64,000 nucleotides of DNA from Phialocephala subalpina (GCA_900073065.1 FJOG01000009.1:1194267-1258266); one strand, 5' to 3'. Shown: positions 23,372 to 36,435, numbered from the stretch's first letter. Translations and numbers: made by a program. The notes: generated from the sequence alone by a model not told the origin.

Positions 23372-26300
23372 ATGCTCAGCGAGTCAACAATTCATGTTCA
23401 GACGCCCGTCATGCCGGCCGCAACGTCATCTGCTGGTGCTTCTAATGGTGGGCTGAGTAATGGAGAGAATGGTGAGTAATTTCCCTACGCTGCAAGAGAC
23501 CGCAGTCGAATATATGAGATCCGACAGCAGGAATTGCTTTTACTCTTGTCCTACCTACAGAAAACGGAAGCTAATTCCACATTCTCAGGTGCTTCTTCAA
23601 ACTCCAAATCCGCCAACAACTTTCCCCCACCAAAGACCGACAAACCGAGACCCCACGTCTGCGGTACGTGCCAAAGATCCTTCGCACGATTAGAACATCT
23701 CAAGCGTCACGAGCGGTCACATACAAAGGAGAAGCCGTTCGAATGTCCCGAGTGTGCTAGATGCTTTGCCCGCCGAGATTTGCTTCTACGGCACCAACAG
23801 AAGCTCCATATGACGACTACACCTTCTTCAAGACCAAGAAACCGGAGGGAAAGTGTTGCAAGTACTGCTACTGCAGCTTCGGGTAGAGTCCGAAAGGGCT
23901 CTGTAGCCAACGGCCATGGAGCAGCGACAATGCGGCCAAGAGCGAATACCATCAGCCATGTTGACGGAGCTCATATGCAGTTGATGGCTGCGGCAAATGC
24001 CAATGTAGCAAGAAACGGACTTCCACAGCAGCACAGCCGTCATCCAAGTCTTGCAGGTCTTCCAATGCACAATGAATACCAATTTGGTGGAATGTCAGCA
24101 GCCCTCGGTCAGCGCGGCATGAACCATGGATTACCGAAGCTGGAAACCCACAACTTCAACACTATGGAATATGGAGGTGGTTTGAGAACGGCTCCAGTAG
24201 TAGGTGGATTTAATCCAGAATTCGATTTTGAAGGACTTCTTTTCGGCCCAGGCTCTACCATAAATCCTAATGCTTTGCATTACAGCGATTCTCCACAGTC
24301 AATGGCAATTGATGGACCATCTCCTTACCACCAAGCTTTCCCAGACATGTCTGGAAGCCAACACATGGAAGAGAGTTTCGAGTGGATGAATGGATTCGAG
24401 CACCAGATGTCGTTCCATGATAATAACGAAAACGCCATCCATGACGAGTCCTCGCCATCTGCAATCAGTACAGCGAGCCAAAGCGGGATCAGTGAAGTCA
24501 TGCTGGATGGGTCAAACAATACCGCTGCTTCTTCGGCATCCATGTGGCAGCAATCGATGATGGCGCCTCCAATGATGACCCCGAACCCTTTTACGATGGA
24601 ACTTGGTAATTCTGGTTTTCACGATATGTTGAACGGCGGACCTTTATCCCCTCGTGGCATGCCTCCCAAACACGCAAACGACCCCTATTTCTCGACACCT
24701 CCACCTTCGATGAGCTCGCTAAGTCCATCGATGATGCCAGGAATCACAACACAAGCATTCCATCCTCCAATGAACCTTGGTCCAGAGACACCAATGTCGA
24801 TGAGTGGGAGCATGCATTCGATTGGTCCATTAGCCACGATTACAGATGCCACTCGACAAGCTCTTGTAACTGCTTTGGCACAATGCACACCTTTCGGAGG
24901 TCGAAAATACTCCTTCCCAGCGCAAAGTTCACCCCTTTCACCTCATTTTCCTGGACGAGCACAAAGTGTTAGTGACTCATCAAGGAATCTTCCAAGTAAG
25001 CTATTTCAAAATTTCTGTTGTTTTCAAGCAGCTGTATGCATAACACATTTTGTTTTATACAAATTTACCCCTGATGATATCATTTGATTCAAATGCTATT
25101 TCTGCGGCATTTGTTTGCAAAGCAGTAGAACTGACACATACCAGGTACAATGGACTTACAGCGCTACATTGGGTCTTATATTCGATACTTTCATCCGCAT
25201 TTACCATTTCTCCATATACCCACTTTGTCATTTGAAGTTCCGGCATATTCGAACGATGGTCGAGGTAATCCTGGTTTGGTTGGAGGTCGTGGCTGTCTCA
25301 TTCTTTCAATGGCCGCAATTGGTGCCCTGTACGAAATGGAGCAAGTTCAATCGAAGGACCTATTCGATTCGGCGAAGAAGATGATCCAGCTATACTTGGA
25401 GGAGAGACGAAAGGCAGATGTCCGGAAAGCAGATCACCGAAAAGCCGGTATCGACCATGGCCCCAGACTTCCTGAGAATTCTGTCCACACACCGGTTTGG
25501 CTTGTTCAAGCCATGCTGCTCAACGTTGTCTACGGACACAATTGCGGAGACAAGACTGCTGGTGATATCGCAAGCACTCATTGTGCAGCCTTGGTCAGCC
25601 TAGCTCGCGCTGCAGAATTGCTAAAACCCACCCCGCATCAGAATCACACCCAGCAGGACGTCCAGATGCAAGATGACTCGATGTCGTCAGAAGAATGGAA
25701 TCATGTCAAGAATGAGATCCCGGATGAGCAACAGGAATGGCACAGCTGGAAGAATATGGAAGAGCGGAAGAGAACGCTATATGCAGTATTCATTTTGTCA
25801 AGCCTTCTGGTGTCCGCGTACAACCATACACCAGCCTTGACGAATTCGGAAATCATGCTTGATCTTCCTTGCGATGAAGAGTTCTGGGCGTCAGAAAACG
25901 CGCAAAGTTTCTATGCCAAAGGCGGTGCTCGGATGGCGGACCACAACCAAGTCACGTTCCACGATGCTCTAGGCGAACTACTTCGAACCAGCGAAAAACA
26001 GAAACAACAGCAGCAGATGGCGCAAGGACAAGGCTTTGGAAATGTCAACATGCAAGAGCTGCCAAAGAGCGACCTTCAGCCAAGCACGTTCGGCTGTCTA
26101 ATTCTTATCAACGCTCTCCACAATTACATCTGGGAGACTCGGCAACGACACCACAACAAAGTATGGACGAACGAGGAGACCGAAAAGATGCATTGTCATA
26201 TTGAGCCGGCTCTGAAAGCTTGGCAAGCAGCTTGGGCAAGCAATCCTCACCACAGCCTCGAGCGACCGAATCCATACGGTTTTGGACCGTTGTCTGCTGA

Positions 26301-27191
26301 TAGCATTCCGTTGCTTGATCTTGCATACGTAAGACTGTTCGTCAATCTTTCTCGGTCGAAAGAAAAGTTCTGGCAGAGAGACTGGGACGGCATGGCGGAG
26401 GAGTTGTCACGAGGTAGCGAGATCATTCAGCACGCCCAACACTCACCCCAATCCAACGCAGAATCATCAGATCCCTCGGAAAACTCTGCAGCCAGTTCAG
26501 TTTTTGTAGATTCGCCCCCCACAGCAAACTCATCGCCAGATTTCAAGGCCGGCCGATTACCTCAGAACGGCGTGAACACCATGAGCTCAGGAGTATCCAC
26601 GTCGAAGCGCGAGCGTCACCTGCGGAAGGCTGCTTTCTACGCAGCAGATTCGCTGTCAATGTCAGATAAACTCGGCGTCACATTCGCAGATTTCACTTCT
26701 CGAGAGTTGCCTTTGCAGTCAGCGATGTGTGCGTTCGACTGTGCTCAAGTCCTCGCAGAATGGGTAGCGACCGTTCAGGAGCGCGTGGGACGGTATCTAG
26801 GAATTCTCGGCAAGGATGACATCGACTACACCCAAGTACCTGGCATCATGCTGCTGGAAGAGGAAGATTGCAAACTTCTCACGAAAGTGCAAGAGGTTCT
26901 GAACAGTGCTGAGATCAAGATGAACTATGAGCTTGCCGGCATGGGTACAGTTGCACAGATGAATGCTCAGGCTCAGAGACTCGACAATTGTGGATACGGT
27001 AGCAAGATCTTGAAGGTGACAGCCTACATGTTGGATAGGGCTGCCATCTGGCCTGGTAAGTAGTCAGATTTCCGTTCGAATTTAGCAGTTTACTAATGTG
27101 ACTAGTTACCCATCTCATGGCTCGTAGCTTGGAGACACAAGCTAGTCATATGAGGGCACGAGCTGAAGAATCAGTTGCACACCGTGAATAA
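23372..27191 (+). CDS. C2H2 zinc-finger / fungal-TF-domain transcription factor (AmdX-like)
   Basis: Four exons (23372-23471, 23589-24995, 25145-27055, 27106-27191) give about 1167 residues, close to the size of AmdX-type regulators. Two classical C2H2 fingers lie at residues 58-78 and 86-107 (CGTCQRSFARLEHLKRHERSH and CPECARCFARRDLLLRHQQK..H), with KEKPF linker residues between them. A long Ser/Met/Pro/Gln-rich region follows. Exon 3 begins a fungal-specific TF middle-homology-like domain at about residue 502 (MDLQRYIGSYIRYFHPHLPF; LILSMAAIGALYEMEQ; PVWLVQAMLLNVVYGHNCGD; RKRTLYAVFILSSLLVSAYN). Related proteins regulate carbon, nitrogen or acetamide use or development. The AmdX assignment is by architecture only. 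The finger-first layout and very long upstream region suggest complex transcriptional control. Confidence 0.88.
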
Positions 27192-29498
27192 GGGAAAAGT
27201 TCTCATTTCACCAACACAAAAGTCCCCAAAATCCAAAAGCGAAAGATAGATCACAAAAATATACCCCAAAATCTTCATTTCGAAAGCAGAGTTGGAATCT
27301 GGCGGTAGGCTGTGGGCACGCATCTATGTTGATACTCAATCGGTACATATGGGCGGTAACATTGTATGTCAAGCCATTGACGCATCTTCATTGAGGTCAT
27401 GTCACACACCCAGGTCATGCTCGATGTGACAACTTCATGGCAGCGGTACGACATTCACGAACCTTCGAACGAACACAAAAAACGGTACCCTACGACCAAG
27501 AAACAAGTTCCCCTTCAATACATACACTCGCTAGTGTCGATGTCTTCGACACATAAACTTCTTTACAAAAAGGCACTTTACACTGTTTATATAGGACGCT
27601 ATTCTGCTTCACAACCATCATTTCGAGCTCTTGATAATCATTTGCATACACGAATCACCTTCTGCAAGGTCCTGGAATTCCTGGATAGGCTGGTTTTGCT
27701 CATTTGGCTAAGGCGCGGTTGCTTTCATGAAACGTTGGATCTGGTCTGGGAGGCTGTCGTCTTCTTACTTGATGACGTTGATGATGAATGATGGCGAAGG
27801 CGAAAAGGGGAGAGGGCAAGGCAGGCTGGCGCTCGTCTACTTTTATTTATGATGGACATGAATGAATCAAAAAGACGTTGGTGGTTGGGAATGGCGGAAG
27901 GGGGATGGCTGGATGGTGTTCTTGCTTGGGAATGGAATGATAATGAAAATGGGAGGATTGGGTTGGCTGTTAGCGATGGATTTGCGATGCGTTATACTGT
28001 ACTGTACTGTGCTTGCTTGCTTGATCGAGCGAGCCATCAGTACAGTTGAATCCAAACAGGAATACCTTTGCAAGTATGGAGAACACAAAGTAAAATCAAA
28101 TTCCCATCTTGATTGGCAAACACATACTCTCACTCTTTTTCTTTCTCTTTCACCTTCTCTCTCTAAAGCTCAGACACCAGTTGTCTTCATTGTGAATGAC
28201 GTGAGTGAGATGATGGGCAGCAAGGTATCTCGGTGGTGTTCCGACTCTCACTGCGCCTCTCCTGCACTTGGACGGCGTATTGCTGCTTGCATCGCATCAT
28301 CGTGTCGCTCGAAGCCACAGCGTTGTATTGCATATTAGAGTGTCAGAACCTTCAATCCTTTCCTCCCCGACCTTTCGTGTTCTTCGGCGAGGATGTGCAG
28401 CAAGTTGAAGCAGTGAGATTCAGCACAATCGTCGATTTTGCTCTTGGCGGAAACAGCCTTTGAGGCTAATGTCTGTTCTCGCAGCTCAGCTCCCACATTG
28501 GAAGGAAAGGGATGACTGGGGAAGGATTGGCTTGGTGATTGGTCTGACTTGCATGTCCCCGGCGAAATTTTTGGACAAAGAGCTTCTAGGTGACATGTGA
28601 GTGGTTGCAGAGAGAATGGCATGACAGGGTTTTGGTGGCCAGTGAAAGAGTTGCGGGAAGCCTGGTGCATTAATTGGTGCTTGAGAAGATGGTTTGGGTC
28701 GCTCCTGCGTTTTCGTCAAGGAGGAAGGTTCCGCTGACTGACCTGTTGGCTTGGAGGGGCATGACCTTACTGCTTGGTGGCACAACGAGGCTGAGACATT
28801 CGAGCTATCATTGCTTTGTACTTCTTTTTTGAATCCTCCACTCTCTCTGTTTCTCGAAGAAATGAAGGCTCAGACGGCGAGTCCGTAGATTTGTGGAAGA
28901 GTTTCCTTTTTATGTGGTGATCACCACAGTAAACAATTTTGACAGTTCTTGGGGATCTCCACTATGTAAGCTTAATTTTCTAACTTGGTAAGGCTGAACG
29001 CCCACAGGTGGGCGTTCACCGTGTGTGATGGAGGGGTAGTGAGACGTTGCAGGGATTAGCTGGCGTTTGGGGAAAAGGCGCTGTGCCAGCCTTGCTGGGC
29101 GTAAGCTGAGGGCTGAGCTGAAGCTTGGATGGTGCTTTGCTTTTTTCATCTGTCTTGTGAAACGATGGATGGCGGGATGGGGTTGATATATATGACCCCG
29201 CTCTTAATTGAGTTTGAAGAATTTAAAGTGTGTTGTTGAAGTGTATACAAGGCTCAGGTGCTCCTTCCTCGATTGTCTCAACGGAATTCGAAAGTGACTC
29301 AGTTTCGAAGCAAAAGTCAGGCGACCAACACGAGGCTCGTCAGATTATACCTAATAGCTTATTTTCAGATTGATTGTTTGCATGTTTCCTCGTTCTTTCA
29401 TCAGAAATACTCGACTTGGTTCAAACATCTATCTCGAATATCAAGTCTCTTTACTCAATCTGCGACCTTCGCAATACATAATCCGCAGAACCTTCAGC
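27192..29498. other. Intergenic region with palindrome
   Basis: 2.3 kb lie between the transcription factor and the DUF2235 gene. No credible gene was found. Contents include short CTGTACTGTACTG and GCTTGCTTGC runs near 28000-28020 and a perfect palindrome at 28995-29018. A TATATATATGA-like stretch at about 29185-29195 may belong to the promoter of the downstream gene. Confidence 0.5.
28995..29018. promoter_or_regulatory. 24-bp perfect palindrome (11-bp arms)
   Basis: TGAACGCCCAC, a 2-base centre (AG), then GTGGGCGTTCA. The arms are perfect complements. It sits about 480 bp upstream of the DUF2235 gene start and is GC-rich in an otherwise AT-leaning interval. It could be a binding site for a dimeric factor or a cruciform; no factor is identified. 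Confidence 0.6.
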
Positions 29499-31370
29499 AT
29501 GTCTTCAAACGGCCACAAATCCAGCAGACCCATTGGAAAGAAATTGGTAGTTGCCTGTGATGGTAAGCTTGAATGATCATCCTCCAGCTGAGTATTTGCT
29601 GACATCTCGCAGGAACATGGCAGGTAAGATTGGACAACTGAGCAATAACCTCAAACTCACAAAACTAATAACTACCTAAACAGAACGGCGACGCCGGATT
29701 CGATAAATCTCCGTTCAGTGATCCCACAGCTCAAATCCCTTCCAACGTCGTCCGTATCGTCCGAGCCCTGAACCATCATGACGAAAACGGCGTTCCCCAA
29801 ATCTCCTTCTACCAACGCGGTCTAGGTACAGATGGGAATCTCGAGGATAAACTGCTGGGAGGAATGACTGGATTCGGAATCTCGGAACATATTCGAGAGG
29901 CGTATGCGTTTGTAGCGAATAACTATGATCCGTCGACCGCGGAGGAGCTAGATATTGCGTTGAAGGATGAGAGTAAGGTTATGGATGAGATTGTTCTGTT
30001 GGGATTCTCGAGGGGTGCTTATACGGCGAGAGCTATTTCTTCCCTCATCACAGACATGGGACTGTTGACAAAGAAGGGAATGGAGCAGTTCTGGGGTATT
30101 TTCACGGACTGGAAGAACCAAGATGTGGCTGGGCATGAGAGTGAATGGTTCAAACTGAACTACCCGAAGGTTGCGAGTGACTTCAAGGCCAAAAAAGGAA
30201 GAGATATCATCTTCACCGATCCTGAATACAGAGATACCTTGAAGGCTGTGAGTAACAGAAGGTCATCGGGAGAAGATTGAGCTGACAGCTGTAGAACAAA
30301 TTGACGAGATGGGGTATGCCAGTTCGTGCTGTTGGTGTCTGGGATACTGTTGGTCAGATCTCCCCTCTCGACTTCTTAGAGAGCTTCACTAAAGCAAGAC
30401 AGGTGCTTTGGGTATTCCGAAGGAACTCAATGCTAAGAATGTCCGACCGTATGCGTTCGTGAATACCAAAGTCGCACAGCATATCGAGTATGCGTTCCAT
30501 GCAATGGCCATCGATGAGCGTCGACATCTCTACTCGCCAACGATCTGGGAGCAGCCGGATGATATCGCTCCAGGTCAACCTGCCATGCTCAAGAAGCTGA
30601 AGCAATGCTGGTTTCCAGGATCTCATTCCAACATTGGAGGAAGCTACCCTGATGCCAGTGCCTCCGTCTTGAGCTTGGCTTGGATGGTCAGCCAGCTTGA
30701 AGACAATGGCAAGATCTTGTCCTTCAATCAAGCGTACTTGGACTTCGTACAGGACCTTGCATGCAAGTGGTATGCCGACAACAAGCAGCCAGTCAGGCCC
30801 TGGGGCTTCGGCACCTTATACGATTCTGCGATCATCAAGGATCCAGAGACTCTCGTGCAAGGTGTCAACCCACAAGTCAGAACACCGGGAAGATATGATG
30901 AGATCGACTTGAAGTCGGGAAATCCAGACCCAAAGAAACTACTCAAGGGCACGAACGAATACATCCACCGCTGCGTAAGACAAAGAATTGAAGGGGGTGG
31001 ACCAGGCATACAAGTAAGCGACACTGGTTTCTTCGCATTCTTGTACACATTATCTGGATCATTTTTCTCATATCTACCAAAGGCGTGGACTACCAACAAG
31101 ACGTTGGACAGATTCTTACTGGCGGGAAAACAGGCTCTAGGACTGCATCCCGATCTACTTGCAGAGACGAAGAGCTACGACCCGCCGGCGCTGAAGAACT
31201 ATACTCTGGTGGATGGTACGACGAAGGGTACGGGTGGTGTTGTGTATAAGGCTCATGACAATGGAGCGAGTTTGTACGAGGATGAGCTTGGAAGTACGGA
31301 GATCAGGCTTTTGGACAGGAGCACGAAGTTCGCGAAATTGGAGGGTCCACCTGCTCCCGCCAAGGTTTGA
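29499..31370 (+). CDS. DUF2235 alpha/beta-hydrolase (T6SS phospholipase-like domain)
   Basis: Five exons (29499-29562, 29613-29623, 29684-30247, 30295-30352, 30403-31370) give about 554 residues. Exon 2 is an 11-nt microexon that completes the conserved DGTWQNGD-like N-terminal motif. The fold is the DUF2235 hydrolase domain: VVACDGTWQ, YQRGLGTDG, the nucleophile elbow GFSRGAYTAR, VWDTVGALGIP, and the distal FPGSHSNIGGSYPD bearing the probable catalytic His and Asp. Members occur in fungi and in bacterial type VI phospholipase effectors; the fungal substrates are unknown. No signal peptide is evident, so it is probably intracellular. The C-terminal 150 residues are specific to the fungal group. 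Confidence 0.92.
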
Positions 31371-32805
31371 AGTGGCTTTTGTTTCAACGGGTTGAAATTG
31401 CCGTGCTGAATAATTTGCTTGTGAAGCGGGCGTAGTGGGTGGGATCGGAGGAACGGAAAACAGAACAGCTGGGTATTACAAATTGCTACTGTAGAAGCTT
31501 TAATGAGTACACAGAAATGAAATGAAAGGCGCTTGTCTTCGTCTTCCCTGCAGGATATCATAGATGCCAGAGACGTGAGGTACAAGGCGGAGACTTTCGC
31601 TCTTCGAATCTTTGTCCAAGGTTGCCGGGGATATTCAAGTCTTGGTGATCAGACTCATGAGTCAATAGTTGCAGAATTGTTTCCACTTCGCTGCCCCTGG
31701 AGTGCTGCTCAGTCTCCTCTGGTCCCGTAATCAAACATAGCCTGAGGGATTGGTATTGCCAAGCCAGAAACAGACTGTGTTGGAATTTATGCTTAGCTTG
31801 CCATGAGATACAGTAGATATGTGTGGCACTTGCCTCCCTGTTGGAAAGAGCGCGAGATATATGCACAAAGTATCCACTGAAAACGAAGTCCTTGCTCCAT
31901 TGGTCTGGACGAAGGGTTCAGGTACACTTGAACTCAAGTTTCCATCCGAATTGTACCCAGGATGCCGTCGGAGGAGTCCATCTCTGCTCGAGTGTGCCTT
32001 TTATTGTCAGTGCAACTAGCAGTTGGGGTCATGTTCCATGTATGAATATCACCAGTGCTCGGAAGAAAAAGTGCTGAAATGGTGCCGAGAACGTGCGTCA
32101 GGCTTCAGAATCTGATGTGGCGCTGCTTATATCATTGGCATGATAGGAGTGGTTTCCGAGTGTTTCGTGATATATCTAAGCTTCCAGTCGTTTCGTGGAT
32201 CCGTAGATGTAGACGATGTATGAGATCGATATTTCCTCCACCATTCCCCTCACAGGATCGGGATGAGGCGCTTTCCGTGAACCTGTAGCCATTATGTATG
32301 ATTGAGGACTCCTTCAGTTGTATTTTCGCAGGCACCGTTATTATGGCCTTGGGGTCACTTGAGCCTCCAGCATCATCTCAGGCCCAAGAAGAGTTCCGCC
32401 CTTCTCTACTGCTGTTCAATTATTCCCTCATCACGGCTCCAAGCACTGCAAATGGCAAATTCAAGGTCGAAGGACTGGTATTGCAATTATGCCAGAGAAA
32501 AGGTCGTTGACAGAAGCCCACTTCCTAATCCGCAAACGTACAATCCATCCAGTAAGGCGCAAGAAAAAGAAAAGGCTCCATAATATCACCAGAGCAATCC
32601 ATCGTCAGATATCGTCCTTAAACCCACACTAGAGTTCAATGAACTTTTCTCTTCCTCCAGAATGCCTGCAAATAGAGACCATTGTATGACATCCCTCCGT
32701 AACTCCATGCCATGTTGTAAAGAAAACCCTGCCCATTCGATTCGATTTAGCGCGGTAAAGATCGGTCGGTCGATTGAATGAGGTTCGTTGTCGGTGAGGG
32801 TATGC
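31371..32805. other. Convergent intergenic region
   Basis: 1.4 kb lie between the DUF2235 gene and the 3' end of the uS14 gene. The open frames here are short and overlap one another, and none resembles a known protein. I see no marked repeat. Confidence 0.5.
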
Positions 32806-33140
32806 TTAACGGTGCTGTTTGCCTGGTTAGAGTGTGTCCTCTCGATCGGCGAACTTGGGTGTGAAGTACCTTGACGAAACCAATATCGGCAGCCTTCTCA
32901 CGGAAACATTGACGGCAGATGTTCAGGCCATACTTGCGGATGAGACCAGCTTTGTGAGTGCAGACACGGCTGTGGTAATTATATTGTCAGCGTCGAATTC
33001 CTCGTAATTTGTGCCCGCGCTCTCCCCTCCGTCCTCCTGTATCCTTATTTCCTGCGCAGATAATCAAATTGAACATACCAGGCTCGGGCGCCTTTTCCGT
33101 ACGTGCGTGGTCGCGAGTTCCAGACGGATTCGTGAGACAT
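32806..33140 (-). CDS. rps29: 40S ribosomal protein uS14 (S29)
   Basis: Three exons (33140-33079, 32969-32870, 32814-32806) encode exactly 56 residues, the standard S29 length. The last exon is only 9 nt and supplies the final His-Arg and stop. The sequence starts [20 protein letters not shown] and carries the two zinc-binding CxxC pairs (CRVC and CRQC) around [14 protein letters not shown], ending [13 protein letters not shown]. The protein sits in the head of the small ribosomal subunit. The gene is easily missed because no single exon exceeds 100 nt. The introns are 109 and 55 nt. Confidence 0.97.
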
Positions 33141-34400
33141 GTTGAGGTGATTGTAGATTTCTTCGGTGAAGATTTCTTAGAGGTTCTCTGCGCAATGAGG
33201 GATCAGAATTGTTCGCACTCTTGGCAAATTTTTATTGAAGCAGACAATGCATACCTTTGCAGAATTTTCGATGTCGGACCAGTTTGGAGATTCTGTTGGC
33301 GTGTCGACTACAACTGGTTGTCGTGGGTATTTTTCAATATGGGATTTGTGGACGGAGAGCCTGGAGTCGATCCACCAGAGATTTGATTGGTGAGCTACGC
33401 TGTCAAATAAGAAGCCCTGAAAGCCAGTCGGTGTTGCGTCAAGCGAAGGTGGATACTCTGCCATGATTCGCTCGGCGTCGGTGTTTGTTTTTCCTTGATA
33501 CGAGATACGAGATTTGATGAAGGTCGGAGCGCACTAGTCCTGATCTGGTCAAGTCACAATGCCACATCAAATTCCCCTTGAAGGTCCTCCTCCATTCCCC
33601 AGGTTGATTACTTCATGTTTGAATATTATTGCCCCCAAAGCCTTGGGACACTGTGTATTATTCTGGCGTTTGATTTTTTATCATTCAGCTTCACGCAACT
33701 CACCACCTTTTAGCCCTGACGATTAATTGTCCCCGGAAAGATGGGACATTGACAGACATTGATTTGGACTTGAGCCTTCCGTGATGGACTGACTGGCTGG
33801 ACTATTATATCCAACTACATCAGAATGTCATGGACTACGATAGAGTGTTCCCAAATCCGTGAGACATTAGGAATCCCGAATCTGCCTTCATCTCAGAATT
33901 GGACCTGCTGTACATTGGTCTCTTATCACAGACCACCTCCATTGGTCTGGTGGCAGCTTCTCTATTATCGCGTTCAAATACCATAGACAAGAATGTCCCC
34001 AAAATCATGAGATATTGTGATCCTTGTTTCAGCAATTCCCGGCTCTTGTTACTTTGTCATTGCATGCTGAATGTCTTGGTTTGGAGATTGTCCTTCAACA
34101 TGTTGGATATGGCTTACTCTTGCTTTCACATGTAATGTCTTGGACTTTCAAAGTACCATGCCACCAAGCTGTAATGCTAAGTCACGATCTTTATTCTTCA
34201 CTCAGGGCAATATGTTTTTGTTTCACACATTTACTCTGACGGGCTCACTTGGTTCCCACGCTCGATAACTTGCCCTAAATTTTAAACGTCTCTCGTCTCT
34301 TTTCTATACTCCTGCTCACTCATTCCTGATCGACTCCGCCTCTCAATCTAACCGTTCTCTGCCTCTGTCGTCTGGTCAATCAGAGACCTTGACTTGGCTC
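33141..34400. other. Promoter of uS14 gene plus unassigned AT-rich DNA
   Basis: The first few hundred bases should hold the ribosomal protein promoter. 33500-34250 is AT-rich with repeated short phrases (CCATTGGTCT-like, GAGATATTG-like, TGTCC-rich) but no coding signal I can support. The accessory, decayed stretch of the window begins here. Confidence 0.45.
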
Positions 34401-35947
34401 ATGGCTGCTAAAGCACCGCCGCTAAGCCCTCGAGGCTGGTATCCGCCCTCAACACCATCACGAAAACCCAAGGTCGCCAAGACTGGCCGAACCAATAGTA
34501 CGAACAGGCATCAAACACATACAACAGCCTGCAAGATTCACAGCAAAACCTCGGCCCGAATATCCCTTACCAATACCATGCACCAACGTACGGCCGATGC
34601 GATAATCTGCCAGATCTCTCATACAATCGACAATTCGAAGGCCAAATGTAGCAGCAACCGACCAACTAGCAAAATGCTCAGCATTTCCCCAGATACAACC
34701 CTCTCCAGTACCCCGTCGCCTTGAGTTCCTCTGCCCCTCGACCTCAAGGCCTAGCATGGGATGAACACAAATACCGACGAAATCAAAGCTTTGATACATT
34801 CTCCCCTTACATCACAAAGAAGCCTATTGCAATACCCATGCGGTAAGGAGCCTCTGCATGCTTTTCACAGTGCTCTTGACTACTAATCCCATGTCCGTAC
34901 AGGGACCACTCTATTGCCCGGCCTCCACTTGCATATCCACCAACGAGACTAGCTCTATCTCGCCGCCAGCATAAGATGATCCATAACAGCAATGAGGCTG
35001 CTGCCCGTCGAGCCTCCAAGGGTCTAAAAACAAAAATATCAACTCGTGCTCCCTTGGGCGAGATATCCGCCAATTCCAAGTTATCACTTCCTTTCACGAC
35101 ATCAAGCAACAAGGTTGTTGATCCGAAGGTAAACGCTACTCCTGGATATGCCGCTTTACCACACCCCAAAGAGAGAAGCGACGATGTTGCTGATCTGCCT
35201 GCCACACTACCACGTCCCAAAGGCACAGGCGACAAGGCTGTCAATTCGATTCCAACCCCTCTGCTAGGATATACTACTCAACTATATCTATAGAATACAA
35301 GTGATAAAGTTATTACCTCGAATCCAGACCTTGTTCCAAGACATGGATCTCTTCCACAGCCAAATCAAACAAATAGCACGGCTATTGATCCAAACTCGGA
35401 TCCTATCTGGCAATCTGCATCCTATTCCTCATCAACTCTTGCAGGCAATATGGTCATCATAGGGTTGTGACTAAACCAAGTTGTCCGTCTATATGTATCC
35501 CCACACCTAGCTACTCCAAGCATCAATTATTCTTCAGAGACTACGAGGGAAAAGGCGAAAGCAGCCGATGCCGATAGACTCGCAGAGCTAGAAGAGAGGC
35601 TGTTTACCACTACAAAAAAGCCTTCTGCAACTCATATCACGTACCAGACGAGTTTGAGTTTGGATAAGCAGCAACAGACTGCACGTCAAGAACGACCTCA
35701 CGTTATTGTTAGATGTGAGCGCTGCAGCAATAAGAGCTCAACTTGTCGATGCAAGACTCGACCGCCTGTTGCAAGTTCCGAATGGGCACGCGAAGAAGTG
35801 TTGAGCGCGACCAGACCAATTCGCATTGAAGAAATGTCCAGCGAGTGGTGGAACATTGACTTCTTGGTCCGGACCCCCTTCTACATTAGGGCACCTTCAT
35901 TGGGTCATAAAACAACATTGAGATGTCCCAGACCAAATTGTCCCTAA
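34401..35947 (+). pseudogene. Broken Gln-rich protein gene with in-frame TAG/TGA stops
   Basis: One reading frame runs from about 34412 to the TAA at 35945 with a well-formed 60-nt intron (34843-34902, GTAAGG..CTACTAATC..ACAG). It is broken only by TAG at 34496, 34649, 34667 and 35291 and TGA at 35468, all in the same frame. The TAGs fall where Gln is expected (NQ-stop-YEQ; GQM-stop-QQPTN-stop-QNAQ; QLYL-stop-NTS). The likely start, ATG 34401, is in another frame, so one small indel near 34470-34480 is also implied. The product would be about 495 residues: a disordered Gln/Pro-rich N-terminal half and a C-terminal module with RCERCSNKSSTCRCKTRPP and WWNIDFLVRTPFYIRAPS. The family is not recognised. 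An alternative is that some stops lie in unrecognised introns. Confidence 0.65.
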
Positions 35948-36435
35948 ATTCGGAGGGCATTGGGATCTCTGTTTTCACATTTTTGGTCATCACCTCTTAT
36001 TATTTCTTTCACATCTTTGCTTTCAATATTGTCCTTCAAGAAATGGGAGATTGGATTTATCTCTTATCTTTGTGTCCGGTAGTCATATTGAGAAGTCATG
36101 TTGAGAAGTCTGAGTTTCAAAGCCCAACCTTGGACAGTAATAATGAATGTCCATCTTCATACTTCATGAAAGCTAGATGTTTTGCTTCGGGTATTGCCAG
36201 TTAATCCCTGGAACTCCAGATCATAGACCTATATCATTTGCGATTGGTTCCTTGTTGATCTCCTGCATAGAAGAAACTTGCAATGTCCCATGGATTCTGC
36301 TTCATTTGGGTGCATGTCCATGGACCACGAAAGTTGTAATACATATGAAATTTGGATATTCTGTCCAGACCTTTAGCCTTCTGTGCATGCCTCTCCACCC
36401 GAGTTCGAGCTCATCCAGTGACCCAGCAACTACGC
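35948..36435. other. Unassigned AT-rich DNA
   Basis: No supported gene. The sequence is AT-rich, similar in feel to 33.5-34.2 kb, and lies between the broken gene and the 250-bp tandem duplication. Confidence 0.4.

Noticed and set aside
33177..33464. 95-codon minus-strand frame upstream of the uS14 gene
   Set aside because: It lies where the ribosomal-protein promoter and leader are expected and has no known similarity.
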